From Candidatus Geothrix skivensis (GTDB lineage Bacteria; Acidobacteriota; Holophagae; Holophagales; Holophagaceae), in contig JADKIO010000006.1 in NCBI GenBank assembly GCA_016721195.1, positions 496,001 through 560,000 on the forward strand: a DNA stretch of 64,000 nt, in the 5' to 3' direction. Of the stretch, positions 8,901 through 20,214 are shown piece by piece. Position numbers and translations under genes: made by a program. Numbering within the stretch: the first letter of the stretch is position 1; every line of letters begins with the position of its first letter. The notes beneath the pieces were generated by a model. It made no database searches and was not told the origin of the DNA. It was given only the letters and a program-made list of their open reading frames with translations.

Positions 8901-9291
8901 TCAATCCGTCGGGTGTCCAGCCCACCACCTGGTGGTCGTAGCCGCCCCGGGGCGGCAAGGGGCCCGCGGCGGGGTCGAAGGTCAGCTGGCGGGGGATGCC
9001 GCCGCCGCTGGGCATGACGTAGACCTGCTCGTCACCGTCGTACTGGCCCGTGAAGGCGATCCACTTGCCGTCCGGACTGAACCGGGCGAAGAGCTCCAGT
9101 CCCGGATGGGCGGTCAGGCGGGTGGCGGTGCCACCGGCGGCCGGGGCGGTCCAGAGGTCACCCCCATGGGTGAAGGCCACCTTGTCGCCGTGGAGGGCCG
9201 GGAAGCGCAGCAGCTTGGTCTGGGCCTGGGCGGCTCCGCACAGGAGGAGGGCCAGGGCCAGGCAACGGAGGAAGAGGGTGTGTCCAGGCAT
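5992..9291 (-). CDS. Secreted tricorn-type S41 peptidase with WD40-like/TolB beta-propeller
   Basis: A large (1099-residue) exported protease. An N-terminal signal peptide (LFLRCLALALLLCGAAQA) is followed by TolB/PD40-type propeller repeats with recurring SPDGKWIAF-like motifs (about residues 25-600), a charged Glu/Lys/Ala linker near 565-600, a tricorn C1-like segment, a PDZ-like region (about 800-880), and an S41 core with a GGGNISQ stretch and ETSASDGDIFP carrying the likely nucleophilic Ser near residue 987. Tricorn-type proteins degrade oligopeptides. The start at 9291 was chosen for the GAGGTATCCCC site and immediate signal peptide; a longer in-frame extension upstream lacks both. It stands alone, diverging from xseA. 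Confidence 0.85.
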   Translation of the reverse strand: MPGHTLFLRCLALALLLCGAAQAQTKLLRFPALHGDKVAFTHGGDLWTAPAAGGTATRLTAHPGLELFARFSPDGKWIAFTGQYDGDEQVYVMPSGGGIPRQLTFDPAAGPLPPRGGYDHQVVGWTPDGLSVVFRAASDADGVLSRTALYTVALNGGLPKKLPMPTAGPGSFSSDGKRIAYTPMFRDFRHWKRYEGGWAQELFVFDLATNQQKKIASSKRTERDPMWIGDKVYFASDRDGTLNLYSVDPATDTVKQLTTQKTWDVRWPSSDQRSRIVYELNGELRIFNVQDGSDRGLAITVPTDGGASRPARISVEKNIEGYALSPKGERALFVARGDVFTAPIEKGPTRNLTNSSGAHDRHARWSPDGRKIAFISDLSGEDQVYLIDQEGKGRPEALTSGLVGQLNAPVWAPGGKHLAFTHKDGIVYVVGVADRKLIRAFKDEFVRVGDLAWSPDGQFLAFSAGNKNNHRSLLIWSLADQQVHRMTGDLFPVTDPAWDPEGKVLYALSRRDYAPQISNLEFDFAGNRNVDVIAYTLRKDVPHPFPPESDEVNAAPEKKEEGEKKADKPAEAAKAPAAIRIDWEGFEQRGVRVPLPADNLGGLEAIKGFLLYSKNGPFVYGEANGRRNAGGGLWIFDLKKRQESELLTEVQGWTLSQDGTKVLARAGQGPAATFQLIEAKPKGAEKKAVSTKELFVDRIPAEEWREVYDETWRRFRDFFYVKNMHGYDWKALREQYRPWLQHVTHRSDLTYVLTELISELNIGHTYTEGGDFILPERAKMGLPGARFELDAAAGRYRLARIYRGHNEEPKYRSPLTEPGVDAREGDYILAIDGVELKGEGNPYQLLRNKTFTVTLTLNAKPTFEGARQATYRPIESDASLRYLDFVLRSRENVDKLSGGKVGYLHIPDMGAPGLYEFIKWYYPQIRKEGLVVDVRANGGGNISQMILARLGRKLLGTRFGNDGDHPSTYPGTVFHGHLVALTSETSASDGDIFPHYFRAAGLGPLIGKRTWGGVVGGGNSGLIDGGSVFVPRSGTNAATGEWVIEGEGVSPDIEVENDPASMLAGRDPQLERGVQEVLKRIAEKPLALPKRPADPVKTK

Positions 9292-9349
9292 GGGGATACC
9301 TCGAGGTGGGTGGGGAAGCGGTGGCCATTGTATGACGAGGTAAGCCCGA

Positions 9350-9375
9350 AGCCCCGGGAAGTTCTTTCCGGGGCT
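9350..9375 (+). promoter_or_regulatory. Hairpin immediately upstream of the xseA start codon
   Basis: AGCCCCGG and CCGGGGCT form a perfect 8-bp stem, with near-complementary GAA/TTT extending it, ending two bases before the xseA ATG. It covers the place where a ribosome binding site should be, and no clear site is seen. It could limit translation, or the true start may lie elsewhere. Confidence 0.4.
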
Positions 9376-9376
9376 C

Positions 9377-10702
9377 ATGCCATCATGCGGGGATGGACGC
9401 CCCCTTTCCGTCAAGCGCCTGCTGGAGCAGGTCAAGGCCCGCCTGGAGCCGCCCTTCGCGGCGGTCTGTGTGGTGGGTGAGGTGTCCAACTTCCGGGGCG
9501 CCGGCAGGCACTGGTACTTCACGCTGAAAGAGGAAGGCGCGGCCCTCTCCTGCGCCGTGTGGGCCAGCCAGCAGCGCCTCCTCCAGCACCGCCCGGCGGA
9601 CGGCCAGCGCGTGGTGCTCAAGGGCAGCCTGAACCTCTATGTGGCCGGCGGCACCCTCACCCTGGCGGTGACCCACTGCGAGCCCGCCGGCGTCGGCGAC
9701 CTCCAGGCGCGCCTTCGGCAGCTGGAAGCCGAGCTCCGGTCCCGGGGCCTCTTCGATCGCCCCAAGCGCCCCCTGCCCCGCTTTCCGAAGAAGCTGGGCG
9801 TGGTGGCGGCCCTGGGGGGGGCGGCCCTGCGGGACGTGCTGGAGGTGATGGACCGGCGCGCGCCGGGCATCCACGTGCTCGTGGCCCCCGCCGCCGCCCA
9901 GGGCGAGCGCTGCGTGCCCGAGACCCTGCTGGCCATCCAGGAGCTCCAGGATCCGCACTGGGGCTGCGAGGCCCTGCTGCTGGTGCGGGGGGGCGGCAGC
10001 CTGGAGGACCTCTGGGCCTTCAACGATCCCGGCCTGGTGGAGGCCGTGGCCAGCTGCCGCCTTCCCGTCATCACCGGCGTGGGCCATGAAATCGACACGA
10101 CCCTGGTGGATCTGGCGGCAGATCGCCGGGCCGCCACCCCCAGCCAGGCGGCGGAGCTGGCCACGCCGGACCGCGGGGCCCTGGGCGCGGACCTCCAGCG
10201 GCGGGGCGAGGCCCTGGCGGCCAAGATGCTCTGGCGCCTGCGGGGGCTGGAGACCACCCTCAACCTGCTGGTGGACCACGGCCTGAACCGGGCGGAGCCC
10301 CTGGCTTCGCAGTCGTACCGCTTCAAGGCCCTGGCCCAGCGTCTGGCCCTGACCCATCCCAGCCGCAGCCTGGATGGGGCCGCGGCCCGGCTGGCCCTCC
10401 TGCGGCAGCGGCTGGCCCACGCGGGTTCCCTGGCCTCCGGGGAGCTGGACCTCCCCCGGCTCATCGATGCCCAGCGGCGCCTGCGCCCCGCGGTCCTCCG
10501 GGCCCTCCAGGGCCGGGACCACCACCTGGCGGTGGTGGCGGAGCGGCTCCAGGGCCTGGATCCCACGGGTCCCCTGCAGCGGGGCTTCGTGCTGGCCCTC
10601 GATTCCGACGGCCGGCCCCTCACCAGTGGCGCCACCCTGCCCGCCGGAACGCGCCTGCGCCTCCGCTGGAAGGATGGAGAGCGAAAGGCTTCCCTCGAGT
10701 GA
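9377..10702 (+). CDS. xseA: Exodeoxyribonuclease VII large subunit
   Basis: Catalytic subunit of the nuclease that degrades single-stranded DNA to oligonucleotides in recombination and repair (cytosol). The 441-residue protein opens with LSVKRLLEQVK and an OB-fold (VVGEVSNFR...HWYFTLKE), followed by the exonuclease core with LLVRGGGSLEDLWAFND, PVITGVGHEIDTTLVD and a DRRAATPSQAAEL motif, all characteristic of XseA. The C-terminal half is helical and ends with a GFVLA beta segment. The only in-frame ATG is at 9377, without a clear Shine-Dalgarno site and behind a hairpin. No xseB is adjacent. Confidence 0.92.
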   Translation: MPSCGDGRPLSVKRLLEQVKARLEPPFAAVCVVGEVSNFRGAGRHWYFTLKEEGAALSCAVWASQQRLLQHRPADGQRVVLKGSLNLYVAGGTLTLAVTHCEPAGVGDLQARLRQLEAELRSRGLFDRPKRPLPRFPKKLGVVAALGGAALRDVLEVMDRRAPGIHVLVAPAAAQGERCVPETLLAIQELQDPHWGCEALLLVRGGGSLEDLWAFNDPGLVEAVASCRLPVITGVGHEIDTTLVDLAADRRAATPSQAAELATPDRGALGADLQRRGEALAAKMLWRLRGLETTLNLLVDHGLNRAEPLASQSYRFKALAQRLALTHPSRSLDGAAARLALLRQRLAHAGSLASGELDLPRLIDAQRRLRPAVLRALQGRDHHLAVVAERLQGLDPTGPLQRGFVLALDSDGRPLTSGATLPAGTRLRLRWKDGERKASLE

Positions 10703-10757
10703 GTGGGCACTGACCAGACTCAGGCAGGCCGCCATTCAACCCGATAGGCACCCTGGC

Positions 10758-13385
<2,628 letters not shown>

Positions 13386-13524
13386 GCCACGCCCAGGGAG
13401 CCACCAGGATTGGGGAAAGGGCCTGAGCGCCCGCGCCGGGACCTGGATCGTCGGCGGTCGGCGCCGTGCTTCCATTGGGCGGCACCCACCCCCGTGGTAA
13501 GGTAAAAAAAAAGTCCGGTGCAGA

Positions 13525-16314
13525 ATGTCCAACGATCCCCAGCCCGCTCCCCAGCTGCCTCCTGGCCGGCGGCACCTCGAGCCGGGGGTCCAGGTGGGAC
13601 GGTTCAAGGTGGAGGCCCTGCTGGGCAGTGGCGGCATGGGCGAGGTCTATCGCGCCTGGGATGCCACCCTGGAGCGCAGCGTCGCCCTGAAATCCCTCCG
13701 GGCCGGCGAGGACCGGGAGGCCTCGGCCCCCGAGCGCTTCCGCCGCGAGGCCCTGGCCCTGGCCCAGCTCAACCATCCCAACGTCTGCCAGGTCCACGAC
13801 TGGGTCGACGGCCCCAGCGGCACCTTCATCGCCATGGAGCTGGTGGAGGGGCGCACCTTGGACCAGGCTGCACCGGAACTCAAGATCCGGGAGAAGCTCC
13901 AGGTCCTCCGAGCCGTGGCCCTGGCCCTGGAGGCCGCCCATGCGAAGGGCCTCGTGCACCGCGATCTCAAGCCCGGCAACATCATGGTCGCGCCGGGGGC
14001 GGGCGACCAGGGCCCGAAGGTGAAGGTGCTGGATTTTGGCCTGGCCAAGCTCGTGGATCCCCAGGGTGCCAGGGAGCTGCTGAGCACACCCCCGGCGGTG
14101 CCGAACCTGGCCCTCCTGGCGGCCATGGAGGAAGCAGAGCTGAGACGGGCCTCCGAGGCTCCGGAAACCGCCGCTTTCCGCTCCGAGGGACCGACCCTGG
14201 AATCGTCCTCAGGCACCCACAGCTGGGAGCGGCTCACCCAGGTGGGCACCTTCATGGGCAGCCCGAGCCATGCCTCGCCGGAGCAGATCCAGGGCCAGGC
14301 CGCGGGCCCTTCCAGCGATATCTTCTCCCTGGGCATCGTGGCCTGGGAACTCCTCGCCGGCGAACACCCCTTCCCCGGCGAGGGCCGGGTCCGCATGCGG
14401 GCCATCGTCGCGGGCGCCCGCCGGGATCTGAAAGTGCGTGGCCTTCCTTCGGGCACCTCCGACCTGCTGCGGGCCATGCTGGAGGCCCACCCCTTCAAGC
14501 GGCCCACGGCCGCCCGGGTATCCGCCGAATTCGAGCGACTGACTCGCCCCCGCCGGCTGCTGCGCTGGACGGCGGTTTCGGTAGTGGCGGCCCTCCTCCT
14601 GGCCGGTGGCCTGAACTGGTTCCTGAGCCGCGGCATCATCGACGATCTCAGCCGCAGCCGACCGGCGCGGCTGGTGGTGCTGCCCTTCCTCAACCAGGCC
14701 GATGATCCGCGGCTGGATCCCTACCTGCGCCTCATCCTTCCGGAAATGCTGGAATCCGCCCTTCGGGGCCACCCCAAGCTCGCGCCCATCGATCTGGAAA
14801 CCCTGGCCAAGGCCCGGACCAGCCTGCACATGGCGACCGAGGGCCCCCTTGGCGAGGCGGATCAGGCCCGGCTCGCTTCAGCCCTCGGCACCCAGCTCCT
14901 GCTCCGGGGCACCCTGAAGAAGGGAGAAGGCGAAGGCGTGGTCCTTTCCTACGAGCTGGTGGATGCCCGGGGCCGGATCCGACGGTCCGGCGAGGCCCGG
15001 GACTCCAGCGATCCTGCCAACCTCTCCCTGCCCCTGGCCCGACAGGTCGCCACCGCCCTCATCAAGGCCGTGGATCCCTTCGCCTCCCGCTCCCGCAGCC
15101 TGCTGCCGGATGTGCCCCCGAAGGCCCTGGATGCCTATGCCCGGGGCAGCGAGCTGGTGCATCGGGGCGCCTTCAAGGAGGCGGCTCCGGCCTTCCAGGA
15201 GGCCACCCAGCTGGCCCCAGACTTCGCGCCGGCGGTGCTGGGCTATGCCCGCTGCCTCAACCACCTGACGGAGCTGCCCCCGGAACCGGTCTTCCAGTGG
15301 GCCCGCTGGGCCGCAAGGGCGCATGGGAATCGCGTCTATGAAATGAGGGCCCTCCACCACCTGGCCATCCGGTACGAGGAGCGGGGCCTGCGGGACGCCG
15401 CCGACCGGGCGGCCCAGGAGGCCCTGGAACTGGCCCAGACCTACGGCAACGCCTCCTTCGAAGGCGCGGTCCATTCGACCCTCGGCATCAACCTCCGGCA
15501 CCAGCACAGGACCGCCGAGGCGGTGGCCGAATTCCAGAAGGCCCTGGAGCTGTTCCAGTCCGTGGGTGACAAGCTCGAAGCCACCCGGGCCCTCAACAAC
15601 CTGGCGGTGATCGAGCGGGAGCGCGGCAACCTGAAAGGGGCCGAGACCCGCTACCTGGGCGCCCTGCAGACGGTCAAGGACTACGGCGATCAGTGGGGGG
15701 AAGCCATCATCACCAACAACCTTGGCGATCTGGCATTGGCCCAGGACGGTGGTCTGGACAAGGCCGAGGGGTTCTTCCGGAAGGCCCAGACCCTGCGGGA
15801 AGGCATCGGCGACCAGAAGGGCCTGGTCTATACGATCATGGGCCTGGCCAACGTGGCCCAGGCCAAGGGGGATCTGGACCGGGCGGAGGGCCTGGCTCGG
15901 CAGTTCCTCGAGCGGGCCCGCCGGACCGGCCTGCAGCCCATGGAGGCCCTCGCCCTATACAACCTTGGCGAACTGAGCCGCACTGCCACTCGGTACGAGC
16001 TCGCCCGCGGCTTCTACCGCCAGTCCCTGGGCCGTCACCAGGACCTGAAGGACGCGGTCATGGAGGCCCACTGCCTGGCGGGGGAGGCCGAGTGCCTGGC
16101 CCGGGATGGTCGGCGGGGCATGGCCCGCGCCCTTCTGGACCGCAGTCACGACCTCTCCCCGGAGGAGACGCCCTACATCCTCCGTGCCAAGGCCTGGCTG
16201 GCCCGCGGTGAAGGTCGCCAGGACGAGGCCAAGGTGCTTTTCGCCAAGGCCCTCGACGGGGCCAGGGTGCAGGCCCCGGAGATCGTGCTCGAACTGAAGG
16301 AGGCCCTCCGCTGA
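13525..16314 (+). CDS. Membrane Ser/Thr protein kinase with TPR C-terminus
   Basis: A eukaryotic-like kinase (929 residues). The kinase domain (about 26-340) has GSGGMGEVY, Lys56 (VALKSL), HRDLKPGN with Asp147, and DFG at 170-172, so it looks active. The activation segment to SPEQ (251-253) is about 84 residues, against the usual 20-35, and contains an Ala/Glu/Ser-rich insert. A TM helix (about 348-367) follows, then a region beginning LVVLPFLNQ that resembles FlgO/adenylate-cyclase-associated N-terminal modules, and TPR repeats from about 545 to the end. Such kinases signal through TPR-bound partners. It converges on the RsbU-type phosphatase gene (21-bp gap). Confidence 0.87.
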   Translation: MSNDPQPAPQLPPGRRHLEPGVQVGRFKVEALLGSGGMGEVYRAWDATLERSVALKSLRAGEDREASAPERFRREALALAQLNHPNVCQVHDWVDGPSGTFIAMELVEGRTLDQAAPELKIREKLQVLRAVALALEAAHAKGLVHRDLKPGNIMVAPGAGDQGPKVKVLDFGLAKLVDPQGARELLSTPPAVPNLALLAAMEEAELRRASEAPETAAFRSEGPTLESSSGTHSWERLTQVGTFMGSPSHASPEQIQGQAAGPSSDIFSLGIVAWELLAGEHPFPGEGRVRMRAIVAGARRDLKVRGLPSGTSDLLRAMLEAHPFKRPTAARVSAEFERLTRPRRLLRWTAVSVVAALLLAGGLNWFLSRGIIDDLSRSRPARLVVLPFLNQADDPRLDPYLRLILPEMLESALRGHPKLAPIDLETLAKARTSLHMATEGPLGEADQARLASALGTQLLLRGTLKKGEGEGVVLSYELVDARGRIRRSGEARDSSDPANLSLPLARQVATALIKAVDPFASRSRSLLPDVPPKALDAYARGSELVHRGAFKEAAPAFQEATQLAPDFAPAVLGYARCLNHLTELPPEPVFQWARWAARAHGNRVYEMRALHHLAIRYEERGLRDAADRAAQEALELAQTYGNASFEGAVHSTLGINLRHQHRTAEAVAEFQKALELFQSVGDKLEATRALNNLAVIERERGNLKGAETRYLGALQTVKDYGDQWGEAIITNNLGDLALAQDGGLDKAEGFFRKAQTLREGIGDQKGLVYTIMGLANVAQAKGDLDRAEGLARQFLERARRTGLQPMEALALYNLGELSRTATRYELARGFYRQSLGRHQDLKDAVMEAHCLAGEAECLARDGRRGMARALLDRSHDLSPEETPYILRAKAWLARGEGRQDEAKVLFAKALDGARVQAPEIVLELKEALR

Positions 16315-16335
16315 TCCGCATAGACCACGCTTTGC

Positions 16336-18264
16336 TCAACGACTGAGGATGAGCAGGGTCAGGTCGTCGGCGAGGGGATGCCCCTGGGTGAAGGCCGCCA
16401 CGTCGGCAAGGATGGCGGTCTGCAGATCCTCCGTGGGCCGACCCAGCATGGCCTCCAGCCGCTCCTCTCCGTAGAAGGTCAGGTCCGGGGCCTGGGCCTC
16501 GGACAGCCCGTCCGTGTAGAAGACCAGGCTGTCACCCGGTTCGAGGACGCCCTCGCCCAGCTCCAGGGAGTCCCGGAAACGGCTGGCGCTGAGTCCCACT
16601 CCGAGTCCTGCGGGGTGCAGACGTGAGACGCGACCATCTGCGTGCCGCAGGAAGGCGGAGGGATGCCCGGCCCGGACGAAGCTGAAGCGTCCCGTCCGGG
16701 GGTGGAAGGTGCCGTAGGCCAGGGTGAGGAAGAGCCGGCGCCCGTGTCCCTGGCACCAGATGGTGTTCAGGCGGTCCGCCACTTCGACGGGATCGAGGGC
16801 CTGCTTGTCCAGGGCCGACAGCACGCCCTTGGTCTCCGCTGCGTAGAAGGCCGCGCTGGTGCCCTTCCCGCTCACGTCCGCAATGAGGAAGGCCAGGCTT
16901 CCATCTGCCAGGGGAAAGAGATCGTAGTAGTCCCCCGCCACCTCCCGGGCCGGCAGGATGGTGGCCCGCACCGAGGGCATCCGCAGGGCCTCCAGGTCCG
17001 GCAGGAGCCGCATCTGCACCTCCCGCGCCACCCGCAGCTCCTCCTCCATCCGCAGGCGCTCCTCCCGCTCGGCGGCGGCCTCCACCAGACGCCCGGCCAT
17101 ATCGTTGAAGGCCATGGACAGCTGGGCCACCTGATCCCGGCCCCGGGGCCGGATGCGGGCCGAGAAATCCCCCAGGCTCAGGAGCTTCACCCCCCGGTGC
17201 AGGTCGTTCACCGCCCGGCCCAGGGACCAGGCGAGCACCAAGCCGAGGATGGTGGCCACCACCTGAGCGAGCACCAGGCCCACCAGGGCCAGGATGACGA
17301 GGATGATGGCCTTCACGGTGCCCTCGGACAGGCCCTGCCGCTTGCTGTCGCCGTAGCCTGCGAACAGGGCGTAGAGATTGGTCTCGGGCGTGGCGGTCAG
17401 GACCAGCGGCCTGCCCGAGGCCCAATCCGTGATCGTGAAGGCCAAGGGGGGCAGGCCGAAGGGGACGAACAGCCCCTGTCCCTGGAGGGGCTGCCCCTTG
17501 GACCAGGTGGCGAGGACCGCCTTCTGGCCCGCCAGGATCGGGGCCTCCTTCCCGGTCCGGCCACCGGCCTGAATTTTGAACGAGGACTTTCCGTCCCGGC
17601 CCTCCTTCAGGGGGGCCAACTGGAACACCACCTGGCCCCCCGCCAGGGCCTGGGCGCGGTCGCCCAGCACGCCGAGGTTGAGGGAGAGGATGCGGTAGCC
17701 GCCGGCGTCCTTTCGCACGGCCCGGAGGTAGGTGTCCTTGCGATCCGGCCCCAGGCCGGCATCGTGGCTGTCCGCCCAGACCATGCCGGTGAAGGTCTCC
17801 GGCACCCCCTCGGGCAGCTGGCGGACATGGGCCACCCAGGCGCCGCCATAGGTGCGGAGGGCCTGCAGGGCGGCCGCGTCCGTGGGTTCCTGGTTGGCCA
17901 CCTTCAGGGCCTCTTCCCAGGCCCCCAGGGTCTGCTGGACGGAGCGGCTCACCTGGGCCCCGAGCCCCAGCCAGCTCACCGCCAGCAGCATGAGGGCCAG
18001 GCCCACCACCGGCAGCACCGACATGAGCGCGAGGATCACCCAGAGGCGCCGGGACACCCGGAACAGGAGCTTGTCCCAGACCCAGCGCAGCAGCCGGGCC
18101 AGGAGCACCAGGCCCCCCACCCAGGCCAGGGCCTTGGCGCAGCCCGAATCCACGGGCGGCAGCGCCAGCAGCAGGCCCAGGGCCAGCAGGACCCAGGGCC
18201 AGTGGCGGCGGAGCCGGAAGGCGGCCCAGCCACGGCGGATCAGATCCTGCACCCTGCTGAGCAA
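16336..18264 (-). CDS. Membrane-bound HAMP/SpoIIE-type PP2C phosphatase (RsbU-like)
   Basis: A likely Ser/Thr phosphatase of a partner-switching pathway (642 residues). Two or three N-terminal TM helices (about 23-110) are followed by an extracytoplasmic sensor region (about 110-310), a TM helix with LVLAQVVATILGLVLAW, a HAMP domain, a short coiled coil (EREERLRMEEELRVAREVQ), and a SpoIIE/RsbU domain with REVAGDYYDLF, IADVSGKGT, VRAGHPSAFL and the terminal DDLTLLIL metal-binding Asp pair. The start is TTG at 18264: AGGAG lies 7 bases upstream, and no ATG fits. It begins 10 bp after the fabG stop, so the two are probably cotranscribed. Confidence 0.83.
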   Translation of the reverse strand: MLSRVQDLIRRGWAAFRLRRHWPWVLLALGLLLALPPVDSGCAKALAWVGGLVLLARLLRWVWDKLLFRVSRRLWVILALMSVLPVVGLALMLLAVSWLGLGAQVSRSVQQTLGAWEEALKVANQEPTDAAALQALRTYGGAWVAHVRQLPEGVPETFTGMVWADSHDAGLGPDRKDTYLRAVRKDAGGYRILSLNLGVLGDRAQALAGGQVVFQLAPLKEGRDGKSSFKIQAGGRTGKEAPILAGQKAVLATWSKGQPLQGQGLFVPFGLPPLAFTITDWASGRPLVLTATPETNLYALFAGYGDSKRQGLSEGTVKAIILVILALVGLVLAQVVATILGLVLAWSLGRAVNDLHRGVKLLSLGDFSARIRPRGRDQVAQLSMAFNDMAGRLVEAAAEREERLRMEEELRVAREVQMRLLPDLEALRMPSVRATILPAREVAGDYYDLFPLADGSLAFLIADVSGKGTSAAFYAAETKGVLSALDKQALDPVEVADRLNTIWCQGHGRRLFLTLAYGTFHPRTGRFSFVRAGHPSAFLRHADGRVSRLHPAGLGVGLSASRFRDSLELGEGVLEPGDSLVFYTDGLSEAQAPDLTFYGEERLEAMLGRPTEDLQTAILADVAAFTQGHPLADDLTLLILSR

Positions 18265-18274
18265 GGGGATCTCC

Positions 18275-19027
18275 TCAGGGCATCAGCATGCCACCGTTGA
18301 CGGGGATGGTGCAGCCGGTGATGTAGCCGGCCTCCTCGCTGGCGAGGAACGTCACGGCGGCGGCGATGTCGGCGGGGAGCCCCATGCGCCCCAGGGGAAT
18401 CTGCTTGTTGAAGCTCTCCTTCACCTCATCGGAGAGCTTGTCGGTCATGGCCGTGGCGATGTAGCCCGGGGCCACGGCATTGCAGGTGATGTTGCGGCTG
18501 GCCAGCTCCCGGCCGGTGGTCTTGGTGAGGCCGATGAGGCCGGCCTTGGCGGCCACGTAGTTGGCCTGCCCGGCATTGCCCATCTGGCCCACCACGGAGG
18601 CGATGTTGATGATGCGCCCCCAGCGCTGCTTCATCATGGGCCTGGCCGCGGCCTGGGTGGCGAGGAAGGCGCCCTTCAGGTTGATGTTCAGCACCGCGTC
18701 CCACTCCTCCTCCTTCATCTGGATGAGCAGCTTGTCCTTGGTGATGCCCGCGTTGTTCACCAGGATGTGCAGGGCGCCGTGGCGCTCCAGGGTGGTGTTC
18801 ACGGCCTCGCGCACGGTGTCGCTTTCGGCCATGTTCAGCAGCACGTAGTCGGCCTTGCCCCCGGCGGCCTGGATCTCCGCCACCACCCGCTGGAGGTCAG
18901 GCTCGGTGAAGGCCAGGCTGCCGCACACCACCGTCGCGCCCTGGCTCGCCAGCTCCTTGGCGATGACCTCGCCGATGCCCTGGCTTGCGCCGGTGACGAG
19001 GGCAACCTTGCCATCGAGTCTGAACAT
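18275..19027 (-). CDS. fabG: 3-oxoacyl-[ACP] reductase
   Basis: NADPH-dependent reduction of 3-oxoacyl-ACP in type II fatty acid synthesis. The 250-residue protein has the SDR fingerprints TGASQGIGE (cofactor), NNAGITKD, Ser in NIASVVGQ, YVAAKAG (YxxxK), and the FabG-like ending ITGCTIPVNGGM. GGAGGTTCC precedes the ATG at 19027. The acyl-carrier and condensing-enzyme genes are not adjacent, and the other FAS genes in the window (fabD, fabI) are several kb away, so a role as a different short-chain reductase (for example acetoacetyl-CoA reductase) is possible. Confidence 0.85.
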   Translation of the reverse strand: MFRLDGKVALVTGASQGIGEVIAKELASQGATVVCGSLAFTEPDLQRVVAEIQAAGGKADYVLLNMAESDTVREAVNTTLERHGALHILVNNAGITKDKLLIQMKEEEWDAVLNINLKGAFLATQAAARPMMKQRWGRIINIASVVGQMGNAGQANYVAAKAGLIGLTKTTGRELASRNITCNAVAPGYIATAMTDKLSDEVKESFNKQIPLGRMGLPADIAAAVTFLASEEAGYITGCTIPVNGGMLMP

Positions 19028-19155
19028 GGAACCTCCGGAAGGGGTAAAAGGACAGGATACCAAGGAGAGGGGGGGCAGGCCGAATCACCGGGGCCGCCCA
19101 TGCGGGAAGCATCCCTGCTTGATCACCGTCCATCGCCGTTCATCACCGGCAATAC

Positions 19156-20133
19156 CTATTTCAAACCCTTCAGCCACTCCGCCAGGAGTGTCATATCGGC
19201 CATGGGGGTGTCGTCGCCGTAGGCGCTCATGGCGGTGGCACCGGTGAGGCCCGCCTTGGCGCGGGTCTCCTGCTTGAAGAGGTGGTTCGCCCCCGGGATC
19301 TCGAGCACGGTTCCCTTGAAGTCAGGGGGCAGGACCTCGGGCTTCCAGGTCTGCACATCCCGCTCGCCCCACACCACCGCGACGGGGATGGGCAGGCGCT
19401 GGGCCGTGCCCCAGGGATCCAGGTCCAGGAGGTCCCGCACGAAGCCACGGCTTTCGGGGCGGGCGAGGCCCCGGGCCAGGGTCGCGATGCCCGGCGCCAC
19501 GCCTTCGGTTGCCTTGGGTGGGTCCTGGTCCTTCCGGATGGCGTCCAGGCCCGCCTGCAGATGGGCCAGGTTCCGGGCCGAGACCTCTGCGGTGGCCTGG
19601 GCCACGGTGAGCTGCTGCTGCACCTGGGCCAGGATGAGCTTGCCCATGCTGATGCCGGGCATGGCCAGCAGCAGGGCCGCATCGGCCTCTCCGGCCGCCA
19701 GCAGCGACAGCAGGGCCCCCTCGCCGTGCCCGATGAGCAGAATCTTCTTCCCCTTGGCCTCCGGCAGGGCCCGGGCCGCCTTCATCGCCGCCTTGATGTC
19801 CCCCACCTGCGCATCCAGGGAGATGTTGAGCTTGGGATCCTGCGAGCCGATGAAGCGCTTGTCGTAGCGCAGGGAGCCGAGGCCCTGGCCCTGCAGCCAG
19901 GCCGCCAGATCCCGTCCCCCATGGCTGGGCCTGCGGATGAGTGGGTTCGACCAGTCCCGGTCCGTGGGCCCCGAGCCCGCTACCATCACGGCGAAGTAGG
20001 GATGGGCGCCCCCGGCCTTCACGCTGCCCTTCAGGGGGAAGGCGTTGAAGCCCGGGATGGGGATCTCGCGCTCGGGCGCGCTGGGGGGCGGCTGGACCAG
20101 GGCTGGCGGGGCCTGGGTTTGAGGAGGAAGCAT
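19156..20133 (-). CDS. Alpha/beta hydrolase lacking the catalytic serine
   Basis: A 325-residue alpha/beta-hydrolase. It shows the oxyanion-side motif VAGSGPTDRD near residue 75, a late Asp (VVWGERDVQ) and a C-terminal His (PGANHLFKQ), the order seen in peptidase/esterase-like hydrolases. The nucleophile elbow reads GHGEG where relatives have GHSEG: residue 137 is Gly (codon GGC at 19725-19723) in place of Ser. A single AGC-to-GGC change would explain it, so the enzyme may be inactive or repurposed. No signal peptide is obvious. The ATG at 20133 follows GAGGTGCCC. It diverges from the cytochrome-like gene at 20215. Confidence 0.75.
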   Translation of the reverse strand: MLPPQTQAPPALVQPPPSAPEREIPIPGFNAFPLKGSVKAGGAHPYFAVMVAGSGPTDRDWSNPLIRRPSHGGRDLAAWLQGQGLGSLRYDKRFIGSQDPKLNISLDAQVGDIKAAMKAARALPEAKGKKILLIGHGEGALLSLLAAGEADAALLLAMPGISMGKLILAQVQQQLTVAQATAEVSARNLAHLQAGLDAIRKDQDPPKATEGVAPGIATLARGLARPESRGFVRDLLDLDPWGTAQRLPIPVAVVWGERDVQTWKPEVLPPDFKGTVLEIPGANHLFKQETRAKAGLTGATAMSAYGDDTPMADMTLLAEWLKGLK

Positions 20134-20214
20134 GGGCACCTCGTACAGGTCCAGGATGCCCCAGTCCGCCCAGGAGTTCCGCCACCATTGCCAGCGGTCC
20201 AGGTACCATGGGCC

